In this document: positions 52,984 to 62,090 of the stretch, piece after piece
How the letters are laid out: each line of letters opens with the position of its first letter
How positions within the stretch are numbered: the first letter of the stretch is position 1
NCBI RefSeq assembly: GCF_025698945.1
Contig: NZ_JAILWM010000001.1
Coordinates: 1-64,000 of the forward strand
DNA: 64,000 bases
From: Nitrosopumilus sp.
Lineage (GTDB): Archaea; Thermoproteota; Nitrososphaeria; Nitrososphaerales; Nitrosopumilaceae
Direction of reading: 5' to 3'
Made by a program: the position numbers and the translations under genes
Notes under the pieces: model-generated
Told to the model about the DNA's origin: nothing
Databases searched by the model: none
Seen by the model: only the letters and a program-made list of their open reading frames with translations

Positions 52984-55206
52984 CTATCTAACAATCTCTT
53001 CTTCTAAATAACCAATAAACTTTCCAGTATTCTCTAGTTTTATTGAATTGATTCCTTTCAAATTATCCATTTGATTCATCTTTAGGTAATCAGTAGATGC
53101 AGTATACAACACATCATCAATATAGAATGTTCTTGCATTACTCATTCCATAGTATCTGTTATCTTCTGCAGAGTGTGTGATTGTTCCTTTGAGACTAAAT
53201 CCCTCTGAACTATTCAAATCATATACATAGAATCCATTCCAGCGATTGTACTCTGGTGCAATCATCTTTGAACCTGAAACATTCTTCAAACTCTTTGCAT
53301 CAGAACTAATAGGGATTGATAGGGTTCCTGTTTTTGCATCAAAGAAGAATGCTTTGTGGTTGTATAGTGCTTCAGACTGTGTGGAACTATCACCAATGAC
53401 TACCTCATCGGCAACCTTGGGGTTTTTGACATCTTTTACATTAAACAAGGCAATCTTGATGCCTAACTGTTGAACTCTGCCTTCGCCAATCTCTTTTGTG
53501 TCTCTTCCTACTCCAATGATGTACTCATCATCATATGGGTGTAGGTAGTTTGAAAATCCTGGAATTTTAAGTTCTCCTAGAATCTTTGGCTTGTCAGTTG
53601 ATAAATCAATTACAAAGAATGGATCTATTTGCTGGAATGTTACCAAGTAAAGTCTGTCTCCAATGAATCTAGCTGAGAATATACTCTCATCTGGGGCAAC
53701 ATCTTCCAAGGCTCCCACTACATTTAATTCCTCATCTAAGACATAGACTGAATTTGCTCTGACCATTCCTTGGTACTGTGTATAGTATTCCGTTGTTGTA
53801 GCAACTCTAAATCTGTCTCCTTCTTGATCCATTGAGAATTGGTTTAGTAATCTTCCTGGAACAGAACCTTTTGCAACATATTCTAGTTTGTCTTTGTTAA
53901 TTGCAATCTTGTGAATAATGGTTTTCGAGTTTTCTTCTTGAATCTTAGTGTCATATTCAATCAGTGCTTCACGTATTTTCTCAAACAACTTCTCTTTTTC
54001 TGCTTTATCCATTGTATTGTATGACTCTTGCATTACTTCTGAAATCTTTATCCATTGCTGTGATAAATTCAAAGAATCATCTTTTTGAATATCTGTGATT
54101 TTATTCTGGATGTTTTTTGGAAGTAGTGGAACTATGACATCAAAGAATCTGTCCTGTGAAGATTTTTCATAAAATCCAAATGGCATGTTCTGCTGGTATG
54201 TCAAGTAAAAATTATCTTCGGAGACATAAACTGAACCTGAGTATCCCATTAGGAATGTCTCAGAACTAATAGTATCTCCAAAAATATCAATTGCTGTCAA
54301 TGTGTTGAAATTTGAAAACTGCTCTATATTATCAAAGTAAAATGCATCTGGAGTCATTATACGAATAGAATCCTCCATAATTATTGGAAGTCTAGGATAC
54401 TGGTAATTGATATTGCTGTTAGTAACAAAGTATGCATAATCCCCTATCATTCGGGCATCAGTAAAGTATCCATCAATTGAATAGTCTTTGAGAATGGTTG
54501 GATTTTCTTTGTCTGACACATCTACAATTAGGGCATGTGTGACTGGACTGTAGGAGCGTTGTGGCACAAAGTCAAATTGCGGAATAATTTCCTCATCACT
54601 TTGTCCGTTATAGAAAATTACTAGTCTATCACCATTTAGGAACATGTTTTCAATGTGCTGTGATTCAATATCTAGAGCAATTTTAAGAATTAATCTTGCT
54701 GATTCTGCAGGATATGCATCAATAATTGATAATGTGTTTCTTGATACAATGTAAACATATTTTGCATCATTTTTTAGATAATCCGGCTCATCTACATTTT
54801 CAACTTGAACATTTGTTGTTGAATACTCTGTTCCTTCTACTGCTTTTTCTACAGCACCAGATGGGAGCGGTGATGGTGCTCCTGCTGATTCAGCAACTTC
54901 ATTTCTAGTCATTACCATGTCGCCATCCATCATCATGGTAGGTCTGAAACTTATTTGATCAAAGTATTGACCTCCAAATAATGCAGCAGCATCAAGAACA
55001 CTCTTTAGTTCTTTCTCAGAAGATATTTTTTTAATTTCATTATTTCCATCAAAAAATTCCGATATTGTTTTATCGACATAGATGATTTCTGGTTTTGGAG
55101 TTTCTGTAACTTGCACTTGTTGATCAAAACCGATTGCAAACATTACTCCGGCAGTAACTATTACCGAAACGACTACTGCAATTGGAATCATTATTTTTGA
55201 ATTCAT
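52984..55206 (-). CDS. exported/membrane-anchored beta-propeller protein (Beta_propel family)
   Basis: 740 residues. N-terminal signal anchor (about 6-26), a linker, then a large domain with repeated blade-like stretches (TEYSTTNVQVENVDEPDYLKND, VVDVSDKENPTILKDYSIDG, LYLVTFQQIDPFFVIDLSTDKP, IALFNVKDVKNPKVADEVV). The NVQVENVDEPD start and YVYDLNSS end are characteristic of the archaeal/bacterial secreted C-terminal beta-propeller family. Divergently transcribed from a membrane-bound HTH regulator; the two are likely a functional pair. Its promoter region contains a CTAGAC half-site of the regulator's inverted repeat. Confidence 0.88.
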   Translation of the reverse strand: MNSKIMIPIAVVVSVIVTAGVMFAIGFDQQVQVTETPKPEIIYVDKTISEFFDGNNEIKKISSEKELKSVLDAAALFGGQYFDQISFRPTMMMDGDMVMTRNEVAESAGAPSPLPSGAVEKAVEGTEYSTTNVQVENVDEPDYLKNDAKYVYIVSRNTLSIIDAYPAESARLILKIALDIESQHIENMFLNGDRLVIFYNGQSDEEIIPQFDFVPQRSYSPVTHALIVDVSDKENPTILKDYSIDGYFTDARMIGDYAYFVTNSNINYQYPRLPIIMEDSIRIMTPDAFYFDNIEQFSNFNTLTAIDIFGDTISSETFLMGYSGSVYVSEDNFYLTYQQNMPFGFYEKSSQDRFFDVIVPLLPKNIQNKITDIQKDDSLNLSQQWIKISEVMQESYNTMDKAEKEKLFEKIREALIEYDTKIQEENSKTIIHKIAINKDKLEYVAKGSVPGRLLNQFSMDQEGDRFRVATTTEYYTQYQGMVRANSVYVLDEELNVVGALEDVAPDESIFSARFIGDRLYLVTFQQIDPFFVIDLSTDKPKILGELKIPGFSNYLHPYDDEYIIGVGRDTKEIGEGRVQQLGIKIALFNVKDVKNPKVADEVVIGDSSTQSEALYNHKAFFFDAKTGTLSIPISSDAKSLKNVSGSKMIAPEYNRWNGFYVYDLNSSEGFSLKGTITHSAEDNRYYGMSNARTFYIDDVLYTASTDYLKMNQMDNLKGINSIKLENTGKFIGYLEEEIVR

Positions 55207-55224
55207 TTTTTTCTCCTCACTTTT

Positions 55225-55230
55225 CTAGAC
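55225..55230. promoter_or_regulatory. CTAGAC half-site near the beta-propeller start
   Basis: CTAGAC occurs about 20 bases upstream of the beta-propeller ATG (55206, minus strand) and matches the arm of the inverted repeat at 55336-55358. A six-base match alone is weak; its value is the matching context. Confidence 0.35.
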
Positions 55231-55335
55231 TCTTTTTGCTGATCTGGAATTTAGCGATTACTACTGTTTGCTAGTTGTAGATAAAAGGTTTAGTGAAACT
55301 CAAATTTTACCAATCATTTACATATACCTCCACTT

Positions 55336-55358
55336 ACTAGACAACTCAAATGTCTAGT
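55336..55358. promoter_or_regulatory. inverted repeat over the start codon of the membrane HTH regulator
   Basis: Perfect 8-bp arms ACTAGACA (55336-55343) and TGTCTAGT (55351-55358) separated by 7 bases. The ATG of the regulator lies at 55350-55352, inside the repeat. A dimeric regulator bound here would block its own leaderless gene; an autoregulatory operator is the likely role. Confidence 0.6.
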
Positions 55359-56138
55359 GAAAATCCTGATGATGAACTAACTGAAAAAATCAAAATTCTT
55401 GCTACTGATGATGAAAAAATAAAGTCTTTTGGCGAACTTCTAACAAACGATTCTAGCCGTGAAATCCTTCAATTACTCTTCAATGAAGAATTATCGGCAA
55501 ATCAAATTTCTCAAAAGACTGACATCTCATTACAGTTGGTAAAGTACCATTTGCAAAAACTTCAGGACTTGGGAATTGTAAAAATTGTAAAGGTAGAAAA
55601 AAATTCAAAATCTCAAGATATGAAAATTTATTCTGCAACAAAATTCAGTATTGTTATTGTTCCTCCTAAATTCTCAGAGAAGACAAAGGAGAGTAAATTA
55701 CTTGTAAGATCATTTAGACATATTTACAGAGTTGCAGGCCTTGGTATTGCCACCGGACTCTCAGGATTATTCTCCCTATCACTTGTAAATCAAGACAAGC
55801 AAATTGTTGTAGATGATCTACCTAGAGGAATCCCCAGCGCTGATGAATCTGCAGATTCTACAATGTCTAAATCCCTTGATGCAGGAACAACAGAATCCAT
55901 TGCAGCTTCTCCTAAGATGTCAACTGAATCCGAATCTCAGATGGAATTGAGAACTGCAATTGAGTCTCAAGACGGAAATCAGAATTTAGAAATTGTTCAT
56001 GGCCTTGCAGAATCTGATGGTGGTGCAATGTTTGGCTCTGATTTGTTATTGCCATTTGTAGTGATTACTATCATTTTGGCTGGAATCACTATTTTTTATG
56101 CAGTAAAACTATTCAAAAAATCTAAATTAAAAAACTAG
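55350..56138 (+). CDS. membrane-bound HTH (ArsR/winged-helix) regulator
   Basis: 262 residues. Winged-helix DNA-binding domain at about 28-98 (SSREILQLLFNEELSANQISQKTDISLQLVKYHL), then hydrophobic segment at about 127-147, a Ser/Glu-rich extracytoplasmic region of about 80 residues, and a second hydrophobic segment at about 231-253 with a basic cytoplasmic end. One-component membrane sensor: external signal, cytoplasmic DNA binding. Overlaps the convergent nitroreductase gene by four bases. Probable controller of the divergent beta-propeller gene. Confidence 0.87.
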   Translation: MSSENPDDELTEKIKILATDDEKIKSFGELLTNDSSREILQLLFNEELSANQISQKTDISLQLVKYHLQKLQDLGIVKIVKVEKNSKSQDMKIYSATKFSIVIVPPKFSEKTKESKLLVRSFRHIYRVAGLGIATGLSGLFSLSLVNQDKQIVVDDLPRGIPSADESADSTMSKSLDAGTTESIAASPKMSTESESQMELRTAIESQDGNQNLEIVHGLAESDGGAMFGSDLLLPFVVITIILAGITIFYAVKLFKKSKLKN

Positions 56139-56458
56139 TCTTCATTCAAAGTCACTTCAATTGTAACTCTTTTTTCTTTTGCTCTTTCTTCTCCAGGATA
56201 TTTTAAATATGAAATTTTTTTACCTAGTTCCTCATCTGTAATTTCTTTTGCAGTTCCTGAAAAAACTTTATCATTGTATGTTATTTTGACTTGGGGATTT
56301 ACAATTGCGTTTTTGAACCAATCCCCATCTGGCTTATGTCTTGAAAAATATATTTTTCCATTATGGTTTACTGCCCGTAACATCACAGAATGCTCCTTTC
56401 CCGTCTTTCTTCCCCTGGTAGTAAGGATTGGTCTGAAAAGTTCCTCTTTGATTTCCAT
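56135..56458 (-). CDS. deazaflavin (F420)-dependent nitroreductase-like protein
   Basis: About 107 residues from ATG 56458: MEIKEELFRPILTTRGRKTGKEH, then VMLRAVNHNGKIYFSRHKPDGDWFKNAIVNPQVKITY. TTRGRKTGK and DWFKNAIVNPxV are the DDN family pattern for F420 binding. The frame extends to 56650, but that start would overlap the PRC-barrel gene on the other strand. Needs F420, whose synthesis gene cofE is in this window. Confidence 0.83.
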   Translation of the reverse strand: MEIKEELFRPILTTRGRKTGKEHSVMLRAVNHNGKIYFSRHKPDGDWFKNAIVNPQVKITYNDKVFSGTAKEITDEELGKKISYLKYPGEERAKEKRVTIEVTLNED

Positions 56459-56546
56459 GCGTAATTTTTTCCTGTCAAGTAATTTAACCCCATTGATAGA
56501 AATTTCTGATATTTGGTATGATAAGCAAATCTGATCAATTGAGTAT

Positions 56547-56999
56547 ATGTCAGTAAAACTAGAAGGAATGCCTGAAAACATATCTACAGCAGACTCTTTT
56601 ACTGGAAAAACAGTAATTGATAGAGAGGGAATCGAGTATGGTAAAGTCAAACATATTCACATAAACTCTGAAACCCTGACCGTGTCTGGCGTGACAATTC
56701 ATCAGGGATTCAACAAGGACTACTTTCTATCAGAAGACTATATTGACAAATTCTCTGATGAAACATTACTTCTAAGTAGACCTCCTGTAAGAACTGGAAT
56801 TCCAGTTACCGATATTGACCGTCATAAAGTTGGTAAAGTAAAACGATTACACAGAAATCCTGATACCAATGAATTGGAATCGATTGAAATCAGTGATGGT
56901 TTGATGCATTCAAAAATATTGTCCAAATCAGAAATTTGGGGAATAGGCGAAAAGGTCATTTTAAGAATGACAAAAGAAGAATTCAAGAAACTTGAATGA
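56547..56999 (+). CDS. PRC-barrel protein, two barrels
   Basis: 150 residues; two PRC-type barrels (about 14-75 and 83-150): TGKTVIDREGIEYGKVKHIHI and VTDIDRHKVGKVKRLHRNP each show the D/V-x-G-K-V pattern. PRC domains bind RNA (RimM) or membrane/regulatory partners. Divergent from the nitroreductase-like gene. Function unknown. Confidence 0.83.
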   Translation: MSVKLEGMPENISTADSFTGKTVIDREGIEYGKVKHIHINSETLTVSGVTIHQGFNKDYFLSEDYIDKFSDETLLLSRPPVRTGIPVTDIDRHKVGKVKRLHRNPDTNELESIEISDGLMHSKILSKSEIWGIGEKVILRMTKEEFKKLE

Positions 57000-57018
57000 A
57001 CTCTCTTAACTTTCTTTT

Positions 57019-57117
57019 TTAATTACTCACTTTAGAGCATGCTGTGCAAACTGGAATACCATTTTGAACAGTAATCTCCACATTTGATGAGTGACATTTT
57101 TGACATAATCCTCTCAT
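57019..57117 (-). CDS. 32-residue zinc-ribbon microprotein
   Basis: MRGLCQKCHSSNVEITVQNG ending with CTACSKVSN: CxxC and CxxC, 16 residues between, the ligand set of a zinc ribbon. A TTTAAAG sequence (about 57140-57146 on this strand) sits about 26 bases before the ATG, giving a leaderless gene divergent from the ABC transporter operon. Confidence 0.65.
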   Translation of the reverse strand: MRGLCQKCHSSNVEITVQNGIPVCTACSKVSN

Positions 57118-57178
57118 GCAATAAATTCACAAATTCTACTTTAAATTTTTTATGAGGATCTAATTGAATACTTAGCAA

Positions 57179-57186
57179 TTTATAAT
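57179..57186 (+). promoter_or_regulatory. TATA box of the ABC-2 transporter operon
   Basis: TTTATAAT lies about 25 bases before the TTG at 57207. It decides the start: the TTG at 57186, which would open a longer frame, overlaps this box and cannot be transcribed from it. Confidence 0.65.
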
Positions 57187-57206
57187 TGGCAAGTGCGATC
57201 TATGTA

Positions 57207-58205
57207 TTGCACTCAATAGAAACTAGATCACTTACAAAATCCTTTGGTGATGTTACCGCTGTAAATGATATTTCCTTCACTGTTGAAAATGGAGAAATTT
57301 TTGGGTTTTTAGGCCCTAACGGAGCTGGTAAAAGCACCACGATGATGATTCTAACTACTCTACTAAAACCCACATCTGGCAATGCGGTGATCTGTGGTTT
57401 TGATGTAATGACAAATCCAAAAAAAGTTAGAGAAAATATTGGTTATGTTCAACAAGAATCAACTGTTGATGAATATCTAACAGGAAGAGAAAATCTCTTA
57501 CTCCAAGCAAAACTAAATCACATTCCAAAACAAGAGATTAACAAAAGAATTGATGAAGTTTTGAAATTAATTGAGTTATCTGATAAACAAGACATGGCAG
57601 TAGTAACGTATTCTGGTGGGATGAGAAAGAGGTTAGATATTGCAGGGGGACTTTTGCATAGACCTAAAGTTTTGTTTTTAGATGAGCCTACAGTTGGATT
57701 GGATATTCAAACTCGAAGAAAAATTTGGGAATATATCAAAAAAATTCATACCGAATTTGAGATGACTATCTTTTTGTCTACTCATTATATGGAAGAAGCT
57801 GACCAACTCTGCGATAGAATTGGAATCATTGATGGTGGTAAAATTCAGATAATTGATTCCCCTGAAAATATGAAAAATGCTATGGGCAATGAGGTAATTA
57901 CCATAATTTTAGACAAGGATGAAAATATTGATTCTTTTATTGCAGAACTAGAAAAAATTGAATTTGTTAAAAAAATAAACAAAGATGACTTCAAGCTTAC
58001 ATTGTTTGCATCAAATGGAACAGAAGTGATTCCTAATGTTTTTCAAATTTCATCTGATCAAAATATTAAGATAACATCTATCTCTCTTACACAACCAACA
58101 CTAGATGATGTGTTTGTATCCTATACTGGACATGAAATCCGAGATGATGATTCTGGATTTAATAGAAAACGTGAGCATGCAAAGATGAAGAGGTTACGTG
58201 CATGA
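57207..58205 (+). CDS. ABC transporter ATP-binding protein, DrrA-type
   Basis: Motor of an ABC-2 exporter. About 332 residues; Walker A GPNGAGKST at about 36-44, signature YSGGMRKR at about 135-142, Walker B VLFLDEP at about 155-161, and a C-terminal extension typical of DrrA/ABC-2 ATPases. Start TTG 57207 chosen from the promoter. Overlaps the permease by four bases. Confidence 0.93.
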   Translation: MHSIETRSLTKSFGDVTAVNDISFTVENGEIFGFLGPNGAGKSTTMMILTTLLKPTSGNAVICGFDVMTNPKKVRENIGYVQQESTVDEYLTGRENLLLQAKLNHIPKQEINKRIDEVLKLIELSDKQDMAVVTYSGGMRKRLDIAGGLLHRPKVLFLDEPTVGLDIQTRRKIWEYIKKIHTEFEMTIFLSTHYMEEADQLCDRIGIIDGGKIQIIDSPENMKNAMGNEVITIILDKDENIDSFIAELEKIEFVKKINKDDFKLTLFASNGTEVIPNVFQISSDQNIKITSISLTQPTLDDVFVSYTGHEIRDDDSGFNRKREHAKMKRLRA

Positions 58206-58987
58206 ATACACTGATGTATGATACCTATACGATTTTTTGGCGAGAACTAAAAAGATACAAGAAATCTAGAAGTGGAGTTTTAATTAGATTAATTCAGCCC
58301 GCAATTTGGATAATAGTTATTGGAAATACTTTTTCTGGAACACAACCACTCATTCAGTCGGTTGGATTTGATGGTGAATACATCGAGTTTATGGCACCCG
58401 GCGTCATTATTCTTACTGCAATCTTTACTAGTATTTTTGGTGGGGTGAATACTCTCTGGGATAGAAGATATGGATTTATGAATAAGGCATTGACCTCTCC
58501 TATCTCTCGCTCTTCAATTGCATTAGGAAAGATGTCTGCTATTTCATTAATTGCAGCTTTGCAAGCTAGCTTGATTTTGGGAATTGCATTGGCAATAGGT
58601 GTTAATTTTCCAAACCCAATAATGATTGCACCAATTATGGCAATTGTGATTTTATTCTCACTTGGATTCTCTGGAATCTCTGTTATGGTTGCCGCAACTG
58701 CAAAATCTCAAGAAACTTTTTGGGGTGTGATTAATTTTCTTGGAATGCCATTGTTCATGCTTAGTCCTGCACTGTTCCCATTGGAGCTATTGCCTGACTG
58801 GCTTGCAGTAATTGCAAAACTCAACCCTGTAACATATACTGTTTTACTAGTTCGAGAGATGATGACTGGTGTCTCTGAAGGAGGCATATCTGTTTTTCTT
58901 AGTCTTGGGATCATCTCTGTGTTTGTGCTTGTAATGGTTGGACTTGCTAGCTATGTCTTTACCCGTGAAGTAAACAAGCCCTTTTGA
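58202..58987 (+). CDS. ABC-2 type transporter permease
   Basis: Membrane subunit of the exporter. 261 residues, six hydrophobic segments; the signature around GVNTLWDRRYGFMNKALTSPISRSSIALGKMSA is that of DrrB-type ABC-2 permeases. Substrate unknown; drug, lipid or polysaccharide precursor possible. Confidence 0.92.
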   Translation: MNTLMYDTYTIFWRELKRYKKSRSGVLIRLIQPAIWIIVIGNTFSGTQPLIQSVGFDGEYIEFMAPGVIILTAIFTSIFGGVNTLWDRRYGFMNKALTSPISRSSIALGKMSAISLIAALQASLILGIALAIGVNFPNPIMIAPIMAIVILFSLGFSGISVMVAATAKSQETFWGVINFLGMPLFMLSPALFPLELLPDWLAVIAKLNPVTYTVLLVREMMTGVSEGGISVFLSLGIISVFVLVMVGLASYVFTREVNKPF

Positions 58988-59055
58988 GATAAAATTGACA
59001 AAAATTGCAAAAATTGCTAACTCTGGCAATGTTTCTCAAATTTTGTAATGACTAA

Positions 59056-60627
59056 ATGTTGAAACTCTCTCTAGGTGTGATGATTTTATCTGTAACCTTG
59101 TTTGCAGGTACTTTCACTCAGGCATCTTTTGCATTAGGTGACTATGATCTTTTATCCGAATTTGGTTCTTTTGGAATTTCAAAACCTGGACATTTCTCTC
59201 ATCCCCAATTTATTGCAGTAGGTGATGATGGAAGTGTGTTTGTCAGTGATCTTGGAAATAAGCGAATTCAAAAATTATCTAGTAATGGAGAATTCCTTGC
59301 TGAATGGGGACAAGGTGGAAAATTGCCTGGTGAATTTTTCTATCCAACAGGCATAGCAGTGTCAAATGATTCAGTATTTGTCGTAGATCGTGATCTTAAT
59401 AGAATTCAAAAATTTACACATGATGGTGAGTTTGTGTCTGAATGGGGAAAGAAAGGAGTGTATGGTGGACAATTCATGTATCCAAATGGAATTGCAATTT
59501 TTAATGATATAGTATATGTTGTCGATACTGGTAATCAAAGAATTCAATCATTTACTACTGATGGTGAATTTCTATCATCATTTGGTTCTAGTGGATTAGG
59601 TGCTGGACAATTTCTAAATATTGTTGGAATTGATCTTGATGGTGAGGGAAATATCTACATTACAGATAAAGGAAACAGTAAGATAGAAAAATTCTCTTCA
59701 TCTGGGGAATACTTGAAATCATTTTCATTTTATGCAAATAACTATGTCTTTTCCCCTGAAGCAATTGCAGTCGATCCTAGTGGTGAGATGTTCATTGTAA
59801 ACTCTGCAACAAATAGAATTTTACATTTACCTCAGAACTCTAGTTTGTATCTTGATGTCTTTGATCAAAAGGGACCATATCCAGATTCATTTGATGTTAT
59901 TACTGATTTGACTATTGGAATTAATGGAGAATTGTTTGTTGTTGATTCTGCTAACCATAAAATAAAATCTTTTGAAACAGAATTTTACAAAAAACCTCTC
60001 TTTGAATATGTTCCGACACCTCAAATAATTGAAGACTATTCTTATGACAAAACTAAACCTGAAATCACTGCTCCAGTATCATTAACAGTTGAGGCAGAAG
60101 ATTATCTGACTACTGTAAATTTGGGTGAGGCAACTGCAACTGATGATAGTGGAATAAAGGCAATTATCAACAATGCCCCTGATGGCTTCTCTCCCGGGGT
60201 TAGTAATGTAATCTGGGTAGCATTTGATTATGTTGGCTATTCTGCTACCGCTGTGCAAACCGTAACTGTCAATGCATGTGGAAATGATCGTTCTCACTAC
60301 AACATCATAATGGGAACAGATGGTGATGATATAATCATGGGAACAGATGGTGATGATTTGATCTTTGGCTTGAAAGGAAATGATCTAATCTCAGGTGGCT
60401 ATGGAAATGATTGTATTTTTGGTGGTTATGGTGATGATGTAATTTCTGGAGATGAAGGGGATGACACAATTCGAGGGAATTATGGCAGTGATGTGCTCAA
60501 AGGACAATCCGGAAATGATATTATTTTTGCAAACTCTGGAATCGATATAATTGATGGGGGAGCAAACAGCGATCGATGTTATTCAGATGACACTGCAGAT
60601 GATCTTGTATTGAACTGTGAAGAGTAA
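59056..60627 (+). CDS. exported NHL-repeat protein with RTX calcium-binding tail
   Basis: 523 residues: signal peptide (about 1-26), six NHL-like units at about 30-340 (each with FVVDRDLNRIQKF, YVVDTGNQRIQSF, YITDKGNSKIEKF), a HYR/Ig-like segment (about 345-405) and about ten RTX nonapeptides (GTDGDDIIM, GLKGNDLIS, GGYGDDVIS, GDEGDDTIR pattern). RTX tails bind Ca2+ outside the cell. It follows the ABC-2 exporter at 68 bases. Surface or released protein; function unknown. Confidence 0.9.
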   Translation: MLKLSLGVMILSVTLFAGTFTQASFALGDYDLLSEFGSFGISKPGHFSHPQFIAVGDDGSVFVSDLGNKRIQKLSSNGEFLAEWGQGGKLPGEFFYPTGIAVSNDSVFVVDRDLNRIQKFTHDGEFVSEWGKKGVYGGQFMYPNGIAIFNDIVYVVDTGNQRIQSFTTDGEFLSSFGSSGLGAGQFLNIVGIDLDGEGNIYITDKGNSKIEKFSSSGEYLKSFSFYANNYVFSPEAIAVDPSGEMFIVNSATNRILHLPQNSSLYLDVFDQKGPYPDSFDVITDLTIGINGELFVVDSANHKIKSFETEFYKKPLFEYVPTPQIIEDYSYDKTKPEITAPVSLTVEAEDYLTTVNLGEATATDDSGIKAIINNAPDGFSPGVSNVIWVAFDYVGYSATAVQTVTVNACGNDRSHYNIIMGTDGDDIIMGTDGDDLIFGLKGNDLISGGYGNDCIFGGYGDDVISGDEGDDTIRGNYGSDVLKGQSGNDIIFANSGIDIIDGGANSDRCYSDDTADDLVLNCEE

Positions 60628-60631
60628 TTTA

Positions 60632-60641
60632 TCTATATAGT
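60632..60641. promoter_or_regulatory. TCTATATAGT motif upstream of pstS
   Basis: TCTATATAGT, containing the palindrome CTATATAG, lies 73 bases before the pstS ATG and is found again, identical, at 62059-62068 upstream of the neighbouring three-repeat protein. It may be a shared regulatory site. It could also act as a TATA element, but a separate A/T-rich box lies nearer the pstS ATG. Confidence 0.4.
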
Positions 60642-60713
60642 CAATAGAGTGAACTTGTTTTTCCGTAATCTATGATTGTTATTTGTAAATAAATTCTAAA
60701 ACAGGTTATTGCA

Positions 60714-61970
60714 ATGAGAGCAAAGATAACATCAATACTGATGATCGCAACATTGGTTGCAATCATGTCACCATTGAGTGCAAATGCTGATTCAATGCCT
60801 GATGCACCTGATCCAAATTTAGAATTTAATCTAACAGGAGCTGGTGCAACATTTCCATTTCCTCTAATTGATTTGTGGAGAGTTGAATACAAGAATGTGT
60901 ACAACAACGTAAATCTAAACTACCAATCTATTGGAAGTGGTGGTGGAATAAAACAACACATTGAAAAAACTGTAAATTTTGCAGCATCAGATGCCCCTAT
61001 GAAGGAGTCTGAAAGAGAATTGGCTCCTGGAACTCTGCATATTCCAGAAGCAATTGGAGGTGTAGTGTTAGTATATAATATCCCTGAAGTTCCAAATAAA
61101 GGTCTCAAACTAACTGCTGAAGTTGTTTCAAAAATATTCTTGGGAGAAATTACAAGATGGAATGATCTTGCAATCACTGCAGCAAATCCTGGACTAAATC
61201 TACCTGATAAAGAAATTGTTTCTGCACATAGATCAGACGGATCTGGAACCACCTTCATATTCACTGAATACCTAACAACTGTTAGTCCGACTTGGGATGA
61301 GAAAATAGGTAAAGGAAAATCTGTACCGTGGCCAAGTGGTCTTGCAGCTGCTGGAAATGAAGGCGTTGCAGGAATTGTAAAATCAACACCATACTCAATT
61401 GGTTACGTTGAGCTTGCATATGCATTTCAAACTGGAATGAGTTATGCTAGTATTCAAAATGCTGACAAAACTGCATTTATCGAGCCCACATTAGACAGCA
61501 TTTCAGCTGCATCTAGTGGAGTGGCAGATAGTTTACCTGCATCTGAGAAGAGCTGGGTAAATGTATCCCTAGTTAATGCACCAGGTAAGGATTCATACCC
61601 AATTGCAAGTTTCACATATTTGCTTGTGTATGATGATCTAAAACAAGTCACTAAAAACAAGGCGCAAGCAAAGGCAATTATTCATTTAATTCACTGGATG
61701 ATAACTGATGGTCAGAAATACTCCTCAAGTTTGCTTTATGTTCCATTGGCTGATAAAGTAGTAGAAGTAGGTAAGCAAGGATTGTCCAAAGTGACTTATG
61801 GTGGCGAAAAACTTTGGGATTACAAAACATCTGCAATGCCTGCAGGTGATTTGGGAATTCCAAAATGGATTAGAGACAATGCAAAATGGTGGTCAGAAGG
61901 ATTGATTACAGATGAAGACTACATCAATGGACTACAATATCTAATTAAAGAAGGTATTCTCAAAGTCTAA
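60714..61970 (+). CDS. pstS: phosphate-binding protein PstS with a C-terminal WIRDNAKWW module
   Basis: Captures phosphate for the PstCAB transporter. 418 residues: signal peptide (about 1-26), phosphate-binding domain with GAGATFPFPLIDLW, SDAPMKESE, and HRSDGSGTTFIFTEYL, then a C-terminal extension IPKWIRDNAKWWSEG to the end. The extension is the same module found in the 49869 protein and is atypical of bacterial PstS. Motif TCTATATAGT and a TATA-like box lie upstream; a phoU gene follows three genes on. Confidence 0.94.
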   Translation: MRAKITSILMIATLVAIMSPLSANADSMPDAPDPNLEFNLTGAGATFPFPLIDLWRVEYKNVYNNVNLNYQSIGSGGGIKQHIEKTVNFAASDAPMKESERELAPGTLHIPEAIGGVVLVYNIPEVPNKGLKLTAEVVSKIFLGEITRWNDLAITAANPGLNLPDKEIVSAHRSDGSGTTFIFTEYLTTVSPTWDEKIGKGKSVPWPSGLAAAGNEGVAGIVKSTPYSIGYVELAYAFQTGMSYASIQNADKTAFIEPTLDSISAASSGVADSLPASEKSWVNVSLVNAPGKDSYPIASFTYLLVYDDLKQVTKNKAQAKAIIHLIHWMITDGQKYSSSLLYVPLADKVVEVGKQGLSKVTYGGEKLWDYKTSAMPAGDLGIPKWIRDNAKWWSEGLITDEDYINGLQYLIKEGILKV

Positions 61971-62010
61971 TTTTTTTCTTTTTATTTTTTATTTTTTCTA
62001 AAAGTTTATT
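61971..62010 (+). terminator. T-rich terminator after pstS
   Basis: A run of T7, then CTTTTTATTTTTTATTTTTTCT follows the stop, in the form TTTTTTTC and TTTTTATTTTTTATTTT. Nearly the same pyrimidine run follows the next gene, so both are likely archaeal intrinsic terminators. Confidence 0.6.
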
Positions 62011-62058
62011 CTATGATTTTATTTTTGTTTTTGAAATTCATTTTTTAATTGAAATTTT

Positions 62059-62068
62059 TCTATATAGT
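62059..62068. promoter_or_regulatory. TCTATATAGT motif, second copy
   Basis: Identical to the copy at 60632-60641; 84 bases before the ATG of the three-repeat protein. Confidence 0.4.
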
Positions 62069-62090
62069 ATTACGATGATATCCTATGCCT

